64,000 nt of DNA from positions 537,923 to 601,922 of the forward strand of contig CAVTEI010000007.1 of assembly GCA_963733765.1 (NCBI GenBank). Reading direction: 5' to 3'. The notes under the pieces were generated by a model. It searched no databases, had not been told where the DNA came from, and was given only the letters and a program-made list of their open reading frames with translations. This DNA is from DATKAS01 sp963733765 (GTDB lineage: Bacteria > Actinomycetota > Acidimicrobiia > Acidimicrobiales > DATKAS01). The stretch's first letter is position 1. Every line of letters begins with the position of its first letter. The position numbers and the translations under genes are program-made. Shown here piece after piece: positions 27,154 to 35,293 of this stretch.

Positions 27154-27871
27154 CTACTGACGATCGGGTCGGCGTCCGCGGGTGACAGCGGGCGGGTGAC
27201 TCCCGTCACTCGGGCTGGTCGAACTCGTCTGACGGAAGTCGCGGCTGCTGAGATCACGCGCCGAGAGCTCACGCATCTGTTGGTCGAGCCGGCGGTTCAG
27301 CGTCAGCAGCCGGCCGATGATCGGGAGGATCAACAGGTTGAGCCCGTGCAGCACCCCGATGATGAGCAGGATTCCTCCGACGCGGGCGAGCCCATATTGG
27401 ACCTGGCCCGCGCTGACCGTGTCACCCCAGTCCGATGGTGGATCGAACTTCGCCGTGAAGAGGATGTACGCGGTGAAGATCAGGTAGTAGGCGACGTCGG
27501 TCAGCACGATGAAGCTCTTGCCCGTGCCGGGGTTCGACCGGAAGACCTCTGCGGCGTAGCCCTTCCCGAAGCGTTTGATGAAGGGCCCGAGCAGCACCGC
27601 GATGCCTACGAGCAGTGCTGTCACGAGTACTTCGAAGATCCACCAGTCCATGATCCATTCTCCGTTTCGACGGTCGGTCACGAGCAAGAGCACGGCAGCG
27701 AGCACCGCGGCACCCGCGGCGGTGGATCCGGCGACACGCGCCGCGCCACCGGCGGCGCCGGCGATCATCGGCGACGCTGCGTTGCACCCGAGCGAACAGA
27801 TCGGGGGCGGGCTCGATCTCGGCGGTGCCCGCGTGGAGCGCGTCGCGGAGGCGGTCTTCGAGCCGGCTCAT
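27154..27871 (-). CDS. Membrane protein, putative anti-sigma partner, one frameshift
   Basis: About 238 residues. The cytoplasmic N-terminus MSRLEDRLRDALHAGTAEIE, then PDLFARVQRSVADDRR, is the usual tail of proteins encoded after ECF factors. Then helices AAGAAVLAAVLLLVTD, WIFEVLVTALLVGIAVLLGP, FIVLTDVAYYLIFTAYILFT and VGGILLIIGVLHGLNLLILP. The frame changes near 27760; one extra base joins the tail to the membrane part. Its ATG overlaps the sigma-factor stop (ATGA). No HxxxCxxC zinc motif, so if it is an anti-sigma factor it is not of the ZAS type. Confidence 0.6.
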
Positions 27872-28443
27872 CGACTGCCCTCCAGCCGTTGCTCGAGGGC
27901 GGCGAGGCCCCGCTGGAGGTGGGTCTTGACCGAGTTCGGCGAGAGGCCGAGGGTGTCCGCGATCTCGGGGATGCCGAGGTCGAGCAGATAGCGCAAGGTC
28001 AGGCAGTCACGCTGGCGCACGGGCAGGGTGCGCAGCGCTTCGAGCACCTCCTGCTGATCCTCCCGACCGACCAGATGGTCCTCGACGGACGCCCGGTCGA
28101 GGTCGTCTGCCGGCGGTTGGTGCCGGATCGAGACGAGGCCGCGCCGGTTGTGGTCGCGACAAAGGTTCAGGACGATCGAGCGGAGATACGCGACCACTTT
28201 CGCCTCGTCCTGGATGCGATCGAGCGATCGGCTGAGGCGAATGAAAGCTTCTTGCACGAGATCCTCGGCGGCATTTCGATCGACAACGAAGAGACGGGCC
28301 ATCTTCACGAGCTCCGGCGCATGGTCGCGGAAGAGCGTCGCGATGACCTCGTCCCCATCGGTGGCGCGGCTCACCCGTGTGCCCGCCCAGTCGGCCGGGA
28401 AGACGGCCAAGACCGGCCGAGCGGGAAGGATCGCCTCGTGCAC
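27868..28443 (-). CDS. ECF sigma factor (SigE-like, SASP70 class)
   Basis: 191 residues, intact. Region 2: EVIATLFRDHAPELVKMARL, DRNAAEDLVQEAFIRLSRSL. Region 4: EALRTLPVRQRDCLTLRYLL, then GIPEIADTLGLSPNSVKTHL. The short N-terminal extension (MHEAILPARPVLAVFPADWA) has no family match. Heads a three-gene operon with two membrane proteins, the second and third coupled or nearly so. Activation is probably by release from the membrane partner. Autoregulation is likely but no promoter is identifiable. Confidence 0.88.
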   Translation of the reverse strand: MHEAILPARPVLAVFPADWAGTRVSRATDGDEVIATLFRDHAPELVKMARLFVVDRNAAEDLVQEAFIRLSRSLDRIQDEAKVVAYLRSIVLNLCRDHNRRGLVSIRHQPPADDLDRASVEDHLVGREDQQEVLEALRTLPVRQRDCLTLRYLLDLGIPEIADTLGLSPNSVKTHLQRGLAALEQRLEGSR

Positions 28444-28510
28444 CCACCCTAAGAGACGAACGTCGAACGCTCGCGGGTGACAGCGCTGCTCAGATCATGC
28501 GGTCAGATCA

Positions 28511-29800
28511 TCAGGAGCTCGCCGCGCGCACCATGCCCGCGCCCAGCGTGGCGTTGGTCGCTTCGTCGATGAGCACGACGCTCCCGGTGAAGCGATTCGC
28601 TTCGTACGCATCCACGACGAGTGGTCCGGCGGTGGCGACGCGAACGAGGCCGACGTCGTTGTTCGAGAGGTGATCGGTCTCCACGATCTCGAGACTGTCG
28701 AGATCGAGCCGGCCCACGACGCCGCGAACCACGACGCGCTCTGTCCGGGTCGCCTGCTTCACGAGATACCGACGACCGGACGCCAACGGCTCGTCGCTGA
28801 ACCAGCACACCGTGACATCGAGCTCGCGCACGACGCGAGGCGGGTCGTCGGCGACCGCGATCACGTCGCCTCGAGTGACGTCGATGTCGTCGGCGAGGCG
28901 GATCGTCACCGATCGCCCAGGCACCGCAGCCTCCAAAGGCCCGTCTGCCGTCTCGACGGCGGCGATGCGAGACCGAGCGCCGCTCGGCAGGACGAGCACC
29001 TCGTCGCCCGGGTGCAGCGGCGCACCCGTGACGATGCCCGCATAGCGCCGGACCGGTCGTCCGTCGTGGTCGGTGCGGATGACGAGCTGGACGGCAACGC
29101 GTGCGCCGGTGCCGCCCTCGTCGATGGAGGTGACCTCGACCTCCTCGAGGTGACCGAGCACGGTGGGTCCCTCGTACCAGGGGCAGTTCCTCGACGGCTC
29201 GACGATGTTGTCGCCGTGGAGCGCGGAGACGGGGATGGACGTGAGGTCGTCGATGCCGAGCCGGCCGACGAAAGCACCGACATCGCTCACGACGTCGTCG
29301 AAGACCTCCTCTGACCAGTCGACGAGGTCCATCTTGTTGACGGCGAGGACGAGATGGCGAATGCCGAGCGTCGCGGCCACCACGAGGTGGGTGCGGGTTT
29401 GCTCGACGAGCCCGGTGCGCGCGTCGACGAGCACCACGGCGAGGTCTGCGGTCGACGCGCCGGTCGCCATGTTGCGCGTGTACTGCGCGTGGCCCGGGTT
29501 GTCACCGATGATGAACGAGCGGGTCGGCGTGGCGAAGTAGCGGTACGCCACGTCGATCGTGATGCCTTGCTCGCGCTCGGCTCGCAGTCCGTCGGTGACC
29601 AACGAGAGGTCGAGGCCTTCTTGCCCGCGTCGGCGCGTCGTCGCCGCGACGGCGTCCACCTGGTCGTCGAACAGGCCCTTGGCGTCGTAGAGCAGGCGTC
29701 CGATGAGCGTGCTCTTGCCGTCGTCGACCGAGCCGATCGTCGCGAAGCGCAGCAGCTCTCGCTGCCCGGTGTGAGTGGGGACTGCTTCCGTTGCGTTCAC
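28511..29800 (-). CDS. cysN: Sulfate adenylyltransferase, large (GTPase) subunit
   Basis: 429 residues. EF-Tu-like GTPase: G1 TIGSVDDGKSTLIGRLLYDA, switch I region EREQGITIDVAYRYF, G3 DNPGHAQYT, G4 LAVNKMDLVDW, then beta-barrel domains 2 and 3 (VVRGVVGRLDLDSLEIVETD). It drives APS synthesis by CysD through GTP hydrolysis. GTG 29800 is chosen because the next ATG upstream is 78 codons earlier and antisense to nothing plausible. It lies 8 bp after cysD. Unlike many actinobacteria, APS kinase is not fused at the C-terminus; a separate cysC is in the operon. Confidence 0.93.
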   Translation of the reverse strand: MNATEAVPTHTGQRELLRFATIGSVDDGKSTLIGRLLYDAKGLFDDQVDAVAATTRRRGQEGLDLSLVTDGLRAEREQGITIDVAYRYFATPTRSFIIGDNPGHAQYTRNMATGASTADLAVVLVDARTGLVEQTRTHLVVAATLGIRHLVLAVNKMDLVDWSEEVFDDVVSDVGAFVGRLGIDDLTSIPVSALHGDNIVEPSRNCPWYEGPTVLGHLEEVEVTSIDEGGTGARVAVQLVIRTDHDGRPVRRYAGIVTGAPLHPGDEVLVLPSGARSRIAAVETADGPLEAAVPGRSVTIRLADDIDVTRGDVIAVADDPPRVVRELDVTVCWFSDEPLASGRRYLVKQATRTERVVVRGVVGRLDLDSLEIVETDHLSNNDVGLVRVATAGPLVVDAYEANRFTGSVVLIDEATNATLGAGMVRAASS

Positions 29801-29808
29801 GCTGCGTC

Positions 29809-30765
29809 CTAGAAGTAGCCCTCGCGCTTGCGATCCTCCATCGCCGCGTCCGAGAAGCGGTCGTCGGCACGAGTCGCTCCTCGCTCGGTGATCCGGCTGA
29901 TCGAGATCTCGTCGATGACTTCGCTCACGGTCCGGGCTTCGGAGGCCACTGCACCCGTGCAGCTCGCGTCGCCGACGGTGCGGTAGCGGATGGTGCGCAC
30001 CGCGGGCTCTTCCGTCGGCCGCGGGGCGACCCACTCATTGATGGCGAGGAACATGCCGTCGCGTTGCACGACTTCGCGCTCGTGGGCGAAGTAGATGGAG
30101 GGCAGCTCGAGACCTTCACGCTCGATGTAGCGCCACACGTCGAGCTCGGTCCAGTCACTGATCGGGAACGCCCTCACGTGCTCACCAGGACGCACCCGGC
30201 CGTTGTAGAGGTGCCACAGCTCCGGACGCTGGTTGCGCGGATCCCACTGGCCGAACTCGTCGCGGAACGAGAAGATCCGCTCCTTCGCTCGAGCCTTGTC
30301 CTCGTCGCGGCGGGCGCCGCCGAAGCAGGCGTCGAAGCCATGCTCGGCGATCGCGTCGAGGAGGGTCACGGACTGCAGGCGGTTTCGCGACGCTCCCGCT
30401 CCTGGGTCACCGACTCGTCCGTCGTCGATCGAACCCTGGACCGAGGCAACCACCAGCCGAGCGCCCAGGCGACCGACCACGCGATCGCGGAACTCGATGA
30501 CCTCGTCGAAGTTGTGCCCGGTGTCGACGTGCATCACTGCGAACGGGAACGGGGCGGGTGCCATCGCCTTCGCGACAAGGTGCAGCACCACGACCGAGTC
30601 CTTGCCGCCCGAGAACAGCACCACGGGGTTGCGCAGCTCCGCCGCGACCTCGCGGATGATGAAGATCGCCTGGGCCTCCAGCGCGTCGAGATGCTCGAGC
30701 CGAGCTCGACGAGCGATGGTGGTCGCCGTGGTGGCTGCAGTCGGTGGCGCTTCGGTGAGGGTCAT
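29809..30765 (-). CDS. cysD: Sulfate adenylyltransferase, small subunit
   Basis: 318 residues, intact. PP-loop ATP pyrophosphatase with SGGKDS at residues 52-57 (VVLFSGGKDSVVVLHL), AVMHVDTGHNFDEVIEFRD, the ARRDEDKARAKERIFSFRD segment, and FPISDWTELDVWRYIEREG, all hallmarks of CysD. The C-terminal MEDRKREGYF is the conserved end. Forms ATP sulfurylase with CysN: sulfate + ATP to APS. Lies between cysH (15 bp upstream) and cysN, in one leftward operon cysC-cysH-cysD-cysN. Confidence 0.95.
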   Translation of the reverse strand: MTLTEAPPTAATTATTIARRARLEHLDALEAQAIFIIREVAAELRNPVVLFSGGKDSVVVLHLVAKAMAPAPFPFAVMHVDTGHNFDEVIEFRDRVVGRLGARLVVASVQGSIDDGRVGDPGAGASRNRLQSVTLLDAIAEHGFDACFGGARRDEDKARAKERIFSFRDEFGQWDPRNQRPELWHLYNGRVRPGEHVRAFPISDWTELDVWRYIEREGLELPSIYFAHEREVVQRDGMFLAINEWVAPRPTEEPAVRTIRYRTVGDASCTGAVASEARTVSEVIDEISISRITERGATRADDRFSDAAMEDRKREGYF

Positions 30766-30780
30766 GTCACTCCGTTCGCT

Positions 30781-31446
30781 TCACAGGTGCAGACCGCACT
30801 CGGTCTTGTCGGAGCCGGCCCAGCGACCAGCGCGTGCGTCCTCGCCGGGCTCGACCCGCTGCGTGCACGGCCAGCAGCCGATCGACGGGTAGCCGTCGAA
30901 GAGCAGCGGGTTCACGGGGACGTCGTGCTCGCGGATGTACGCGTCGACCTGTTCGTCGGTCCAGGTGGCAAGAGGGTTGACCTTGACGAGCCCACGGCCG
31001 TCGCGCTGCACGATGGCGGCGTCACGCCGGCTGTCGCTCTCGGCACGACGCAAGCCCGTGAGCCACGCGGCGCGTTCCGCCATGTGGCGGGAGAGCGGAT
31101 CAACCTTGCGGGCCTGGCAGCACGCATCGGTGTCGGTGCGCCAAAGGTCGTCGGGCTCGCGGTCGGGAGTGAGCACGCGCAGCTTCAAGCGGTAGCGCTG
31201 CTCGACCCGACGGGCGGTCGCGAGCGTCTCGGGGAAGTGGTACTGCGTGTCGAGGAACACGACCTCGATCGAAGGGTCGACCTTCGTGGCGACATCGATC
31301 AGCACCGCGTCGGCCATCGACGCCGCGAGGCAGAGGCCGTCGCCGAACGTCTCGACCGCCCACGCGACGATGTCGGCCGCCGGAGCGGACTCGAAGCTCG
31401 CCGAGATCGCCGCCAGATCGGCATCGGTGAACGTGAGCGTGCTCAT
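30781..31446 (-). CDS. cysH: APS (Fe-S) reductase, CysH family
   Basis: 221 residues. PP-loop family; IEVVFLDTQYHFPETLATAR, then the cluster ligands CC (TDACCQARKVDPL) and CxxC (GCWPCTQRV) of 4Fe-4S APS reductases, WLTGLRRAESDSR, and the catalytic C-terminal KTECGLHL. The Fe-S ligands make it an APS reductase of the mycobacterial/plant type, releasing sulfite and AMP with thioredoxin. Its stop is followed by cysD after 15 bp and its ATG overlaps the cysC stop (ATGA). No sulfite reductase gene is in the window. Confidence 0.93.
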   Translation of the reverse strand: MSTLTFTDADLAAISASFESAPAADIVAWAVETFGDGLCLAASMADAVLIDVATKVDPSIEVVFLDTQYHFPETLATARRVEQRYRLKLRVLTPDREPDDLWRTDTDACCQARKVDPLSRHMAERAAWLTGLRRAESDSRRDAAIVQRDGRGLVKVNPLATWTDEQVDAYIREHDVPVNPLLFDGYPSIGCWPCTQRVEPGEDARAGRWAGSDKTECGLHL

Positions 31447-32030
31447 CGCTCGAGCACCTCGAGGATCCGCTCGATGCACTCGCCGAGGTCGAGCTCGTCA
31501 GTGCGCAGCTCGAGGTCGGCTGCGATCGGCGGCTCGTACGGGTCGTCGACGCCGGTGAGACCCGAGATCTCGCCCGCTCGCTGTCGCGCGTACAAGCCCT
31601 TCACATCGCGGACGGAGCACACCTCGACCGGGGTCGAGACCCACACTTCGACGAAGCGGGCGGGATCGTCGGGAGTGTTCGTCGCGTGGCGGTCGCGCAC
31701 CTCGTCGCGTGCGCCGCGGAACGGCGAGATCACCGCACAGATGACGTCGACCCCGTTCCGGCTGAGCAGATCGGCCACGTAGCCGATGCGGCGCACGTTC
31801 TCGTCGCGGTCCGCGCGGCTGAAGCCCAGGCCGGCGGTGAGGACCTGGCGGGCCTCGTCACCGTCGAGCACCTCGACGGGCCGCCCCGCCTCGGTGAGCC
31901 GCTGGGCGAGCGCTCGGGCAATCGTGGTCTTGCCCGCCGACGGCAGCCCGGTCAGCCAGATCGTGCGGCCCCGAAGGCTCTGGAGCGCGACGGAGCCCGA
32001 GGGGGTCTGCACCGCGAATTGGGCGCTCAC
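31443..32030 (-). CDS. cysC: Adenylylsulfate kinase
   Basis: 195 residues, intact. P-loop TGLPSAGKTTIARALAQRL (from about residue 27), VLDGDEARQVLTAGLGFSRA, DRDENVRRIGYVADLLSRNG, VISPFRGARDEVRD, and KGLYARQRAGEISGLTGVDD. Phosphorylates APS to PAPS. First gene of the leftward cys operon; the 128-bp gap to the divergent ABC gene must hold both promoters. With an APS-type reductase downstream, PAPS is not needed for reduction, so it may serve sulfotransferases. Confidence 0.93.
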   Translation of the reverse strand: MSAQFAVQTPSGSVALQSLRGRTIWLTGLPSAGKTTIARALAQRLTEAGRPVEVLDGDEARQVLTAGLGFSRADRDENVRRIGYVADLLSRNGVDVICAVISPFRGARDEVRDRHATNTPDDPARFVEVWVSTPVEVCSVRDVKGLYARQRAGEISGLTGVDDPYEPPIAADLELRTDELDLGECIERILEVLER

Positions 32031-32158
32031 CTCGGCTCCACAGCGGGGATTTCGGGCTCCTTCTGGACAGTTCCTTGATCGGTCTGGTCTAATCCCGACT
32101 TAACTGATCGGAAATATAACCTAAGGTTCCTCGGAATGCGAAAGGCCCCCGATCGCTG
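32031..32158. promoter_or_regulatory. Divergent promoter region of the sulfur genes
   Basis: 128 bp between cysC and ssuB-like genes, clearly richer in A/T than its surroundings from 32085 to 32135. It holds TATAAC and TCTAAT, either of which could be a -10, GATCGG twice, and a short palindrome AACCT-A-AGGTT (32118-32128) inside GGAA...TTCC. A sulfur-responsive operator is likely, but no known motif fits. Confidence 0.45.
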
Positions 32159-32998
32159 ATGCCCCCGGACACCGCTCTCGCCACGGCTGCTGCACCGACG
32201 ACGGCTGTGTCGACGACCCCTGTGTCGAGCAGCCCGTCGGTCCCGCGCGTCGCCGCGGCGGTTCGCCTCGAGGGCGTCACGAAGGTCTTCGGCACGGGTC
32301 GCGAGACGGTCGCCGCGCTCGACTCTCTCTCCCTGGACATCGACAAGGGTGACTTCACCTGCATCGTCGGCGCGTCCGGGTGCGGCAAGACGACGCTGCT
32401 CAACTTGATCGCCGGCCTCGACGAGCCCACGAGCGGCGAGATCGAGGTGACTGGCCGCACGGCGCTGATGTTCCAGGAGTCGGCCCTCTTCCCGTGGCTG
32501 ACTGCCGCCGGGAACGTCGAGCTCGCGCTGCGGCTCCGGGGCGTCGGCCGCCGTCCGCGACAGGCCCGCGCCCGTGAGCTCCTCGAGCTCGTCCACCTCG
32601 GCGGATTCGCGGACAAGCGGCCGCACGAGCTCTCCGGCGGCATGCGCCAGCGCGTCGCGCTCGCCCGTGCACTCGCGCAGGACGCCGACGTGCTGCTGAT
32701 GGACGAACCGTTCGGGGCCCTCGATGCCATCACCCGCGACGTCCTCCACGACGAGCTCGAGCGCGTGTGGCGCCAGACGGGGCTCACCGTCGTGTTCGTC
32801 ACGCACAACGTCCGCGAGGCCGCCCGGCTCGGTGATCGCATCGTGCTGCTCGCCAGCCGGCCGGGCCGGTTGGCCGCTGAGTTCAACGTCGACCTCGCTC
32901 GTCCGCGTCGCATCGAAGACTCCGGGGTCACGACGCTCGCGACCGAAGTGACGGAGCACCTGCGTCGGGAGGTGGCCCGCCATGGCCGCGTCCACTGA
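32159..32998 (+). CDS. ABC importer ATPase, nitrate/sulfonate/taurine class
   Basis: 279 residues. Walker A GASGCGKTTLLNLIAGL, Q-loop ALMFQESALFPWL (the P-W after Q-E-S is typical of SsuB/TauB), signature LSGGMRQRVALARALAQ, Walker B VLLMDEPFGALDAITR, H-loop VFVTHNVREAARL. The first ~30 residues are Thr/Ala/Pro-rich and the true start may be later. Energises uptake of sulfate, sulfonate or similar anions. Sits in a sulfur cluster and overlaps the permease gene by 17 bp. No substrate-binding protein is encoded in the window. Confidence 0.85.
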   Translation: MPPDTALATAAAPTTAVSTTPVSSSPSVPRVAAAVRLEGVTKVFGTGRETVAALDSLSLDIDKGDFTCIVGASGCGKTTLLNLIAGLDEPTSGEIEVTGRTALMFQESALFPWLTAAGNVELALRLRGVGRRPRQARARELLELVHLGGFADKRPHELSGGMRQRVALARALAQDADVLLMDEPFGALDAITRDVLHDELERVWRQTGLTVVFVTHNVREAARLGDRIVLLASRPGRLAAEFNVDLARPRRIEDSGVTTLATEVTEHLRREVARHGRVH

Positions 32999-33896
32999 CA
33001 CGATCCCGGGCGCCGCCGCGACTGCCGCCGGCGCGTTGTCCGACCAGCAGCTCGCGACCCAGCTCGCCGGACTCGACGCGCTCGACCAGGCGGCGCACCG
33101 GCAGTCGGCGTCTCTCGCCCGCCGCGCGTGGCGGGCAACGTGGCCGAAGCTCGCCGCGATCGGTCTGGCCTTGTTCGCGTGGCAGGTCGTGGTGTGGAGC
33201 GGCTGGCGCCCGACCTACGTGCTGCCCGGTCCGATCACGGTCCTCGAACGGTTCTGGCAGGACCTCGGCGAGCCCGAGACGTGGAGGGCCGTCGCGACGA
33301 CGCTGCGGCGTGCCGCGGTCGGCTTCGCGTTGGCGGTCGCCGTCGGCGTCACCATCGGGCTCGCGGTTTCGCGGTTCAAGTCGTTGCGCACTGCAGTCGG
33401 CTCGCTCATCACCGGCCTGCAGACGATGCCGTCGATCGCGTGGTTCCCCCTCGCGCTCTTGCTCTTCCGGTTGAGCGAGGGAGCGATCATGTTCGTCGTC
33501 GTGATCGGCGCGGCGCCGTCGATCGCCAACGGTCTCATCAGCGGCATCGACCACGTGCCGCCGCTGCTCACCCGGGCGGGCCGCGTGCTCGGCGCCCGCG
33601 GGCTCACGGCCTACCGGCACGTGATCATCCCCGCGGCGCTGCCGACGTTCCTCACCGGGCTGAAGCAGGGCTGGGCGTTCGCGTGGCGCAGCCTCATGGC
33701 GGGCGAGCTGCTCGTGATCATCGCCAACCAGCCCTCGATCGGGTCACGCCTTCAGTTCGAACGAGAATTCGCCGATTCCGCAGGTCTGATGGCCGTGATG
33801 CTCCTCATCCTCGTGATCGGTGTCGCGGTCGACGCGATCGCGTTCTCGACTGTCGAGCGCACCGTTCGCCGCCGCCGCGGGTTGGCGGCGTCATGA
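32982..33896 (+). CDS. ABC importer permease, nitrate/sulfonate/taurine class
   Basis: 304 residues. Five to six membrane helices; LKQGWAFAWRSLMAGEL is the cytoplasmic EAA-like loop, and LTAYRHVIIPAALPTFLTGL its conserved preface (the SsuC/TauC pattern). IGLALFAWQVVVWSGWRPT is the first helix, followed by the LPGPITVLERFW segment typical of the class. The first ~45 residues are hydrophilic and Ala/Gln-rich. ATGA overlap with cysG. Forms the channel for the ATPase just upstream; substrate probably an oxidised sulfur anion. Confidence 0.85.
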   Translation: MAASTDTIPGAAATAAGALSDQQLATQLAGLDALDQAAHRQSASLARRAWRATWPKLAAIGLALFAWQVVVWSGWRPTYVLPGPITVLERFWQDLGEPETWRAVATTLRRAAVGFALAVAVGVTIGLAVSRFKSLRTAVGSLITGLQTMPSIAWFPLALLLFRLSEGAIMFVVVIGAAPSIANGLISGIDHVPPLLTRAGRVLGARGLTAYRHVIIPAALPTFLTGLKQGWAFAWRSLMAGELLVIIANQPSIGSRLQFEREFADSAGLMAVMLLILVIGVAVDAIAFSTVERTVRRRRGLAAS

Positions 33897-35203
33897 CCAC
33901 CCCGTACCCGGTGATGCTCACCGTCGAGGGGCGCCGATGCCTGGTGGTCGGCGGCGGGAAGATCGCGGCCCGCAAGGTCGACGGCCTCGTCGCTGCGGGC
34001 GCGGACGTCACGGTGATCGCGCCGAGCGTCGATCCGAGCATCACTGCTCTGCCCGTGACGGTCGAGCAGCGTCCCTACCGGCCCGGCGATGCCAGTGCGG
34101 GCTTCCGACTGGTGATCACCGCGACCGACGACCCCGACGTGAACGCGCAGGTGTACGCGGAGGCGGAAGCCGCGGGGGTATGGGTCAACTCGGCCGACGA
34201 TCCGGAGCACTGCTCGTTCACGCTCCCCGCCATCCACCGCGATGGCGACGTGACGGTGGCGATCGGAACCGGAGGCCAGAGCCCGGCGTTCGCCGCATGG
34301 CTGCGCGATCGGGTGCGCGAGAGCCTGCCCACCGGCCTGTCAGACGTCGTGGGTCAGCTCGCGGCTGAAAGACGCGCGGTGCAGGAGGCAGGCGAGAGCA
34401 CCGAGGCCCGCGACTGGAGACCGCGGATCGAAGAGCTCGCGGCCGGAAGCTCCGGGCGCGGCACCGTGCATCTGGTTGGCGCCGGTCCGGGCGATCCCGA
34501 GCTCCTCACCCTCCGAGCCGCTCGGCTCCTCGCGATGGCCGACGTCGTGGTGCACGACGCGCTTGCCGACAGTGAGGTGCTGGCTCTCGTGCCCGCGCGT
34601 GTCGAGCGCATCGACGTCGGCAAGCGTCCAGGGCGTCCCGTGCCGCAGGAGCTGATCAACGACTTGCTCGTCCAGCTGTCCGCACGGCACCGGTGCGTCG
34701 TGCGACTCAAGGGCGGCGACCCGTTCCTGTTCGGACGCGGGGGCGAGGAGGCCCTCGCGCTGCAGGCCGCTGGCGTTCCGTTCGAAGTGGTCCCCGGCAT
34801 CACCTCGGCGATCGCGGCGCCGGCCGCCGCGGGTGTGCCCGTCACGCAACGGGGCGTCTCGGCGAGCGTCACGATCGTCACCGGTCACCGTCGCGAGGGC
34901 GACGAGGACGAGACCGATTGGACCGCGCTCGCTCGTGTCGGGGGGACGATCGTCGTCCTGATGGGTGTGTCGGAGCGCGCCGCCATCGCTCGCAAGCTCA
35001 TCGGGGGCGGCTTGTCGCTCGACACCCCGGTCGTTGCCGTGCGATTCGGCACCCGTCCTGAGCAAGAGGTCGCCCGCACGACGCTCGGTGCGCTCGGCGA
35101 CACGCCCATCGAGGCGCCCGCCGCCATCGTGATCGGCGCCGTCGCCGGCCTCGACCTCTCCCCCACCGGTTTTCTTGGCGAGCTCACCCCTCTGTGGGGG
35201 TAG
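33893..35203 (+). CDS. cysG: Siroheme synthase (precorrin-2 dehydrogenase / uroporphyrinogen-III methyltransferase)
   Basis: 436 residues, two domains. Residues ~1-190: NAD-dependent precorrin-2 dehydrogenase/ferrochelatase half, VEGRRCLVVGGGKIAARKVD, VITATDDPDVNAQVY. Residues ~195-436: SUMT, VHLVGAGPGDPELLTLRAAR, ADVVVHDALADSEVLALV, VRLKGGDPFLFGRGGEEALA, FEVVPGITSAIAAPAAAGVP. Makes siroheme for sulfite or nitrite reductase. Its presence implies a siroheme sulfite reductase elsewhere. The end of the coding region, TAG included, lies inside a nested hairpin (35168-35218). Confidence 0.93.
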   Translation: MTTPYPVMLTVEGRRCLVVGGGKIAARKVDGLVAAGADVTVIAPSVDPSITALPVTVEQRPYRPGDASAGFRLVITATDDPDVNAQVYAEAEAAGVWVNSADDPEHCSFTLPAIHRDGDVTVAIGTGGQSPAFAAWLRDRVRESLPTGLSDVVGQLAAERRAVQEAGESTEARDWRPRIEELAAGSSGRGTVHLVGAGPGDPELLTLRAARLLAMADVVVHDALADSEVLALVPARVERIDVGKRPGRPVPQELINDLLVQLSARHRCVVRLKGGDPFLFGRGGEEALALQAAGVPFEVVPGITSAIAAPAAAGVPVTQRGVSASVTIVTGHRREGDEDETDWTALARVGGTIVVLMGVSERAAIARKLIGGGLSLDTPVVAVRFGTRPEQEVARTTLGALGDTPIEAPAAIVIGAVAGLDLSPTGFLGELTPLWG

Positions 35204-35218
35204 CGCGCCAAGAGAACC
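35168..35218 (+). terminator. Nested hairpin at the cysG stop
   Basis: Outer arms GGTTTTCTTGGCG (35168-35180) and CGCCAAGAGAACC (35206-35218), one G-U pair; inner stem CACCCC/GGGG around TCTGT. The cysG TAG is inside. The arms match those at 37270-37316. Probable terminator. Confidence 0.6.
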
Positions 35219-35230
35219 AGCCCGGTACGC

Positions 35231-35292
35231 GCGGCCCCCGGAGGCGGTACTTTCGAGTCTCGAACCGCAGGTTCGAGCGCAAAGGGGGCCGC
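35231..35292 (+). promoter_or_regulatory. Structured leader of the P450 gene
   Basis: Perfect 9-bp arms GCGGCCCCC (35231-35239) and GGGGGCCGC (35284-35292) pair across a 44-nt loop and bury the only Shine-Dalgarno-like tract (aaaggggg), one base before the ATG at 35294. The loop holds a second perfect hairpin CTCGAACC-GCA-GGTTCGAG (35259-35277). This could control translation; I recognise no riboswitch class. Confidence 0.45.
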
Positions 35293-35293
35293 A

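Noticed and set aside
32031..32158. Riboswitch (SAM or similar) upstream of the sulfur genes
   Set aside because: The gap is only 128 bp for two divergent genes and shows no recognisable aptamer stems; a protein operator is more likely.
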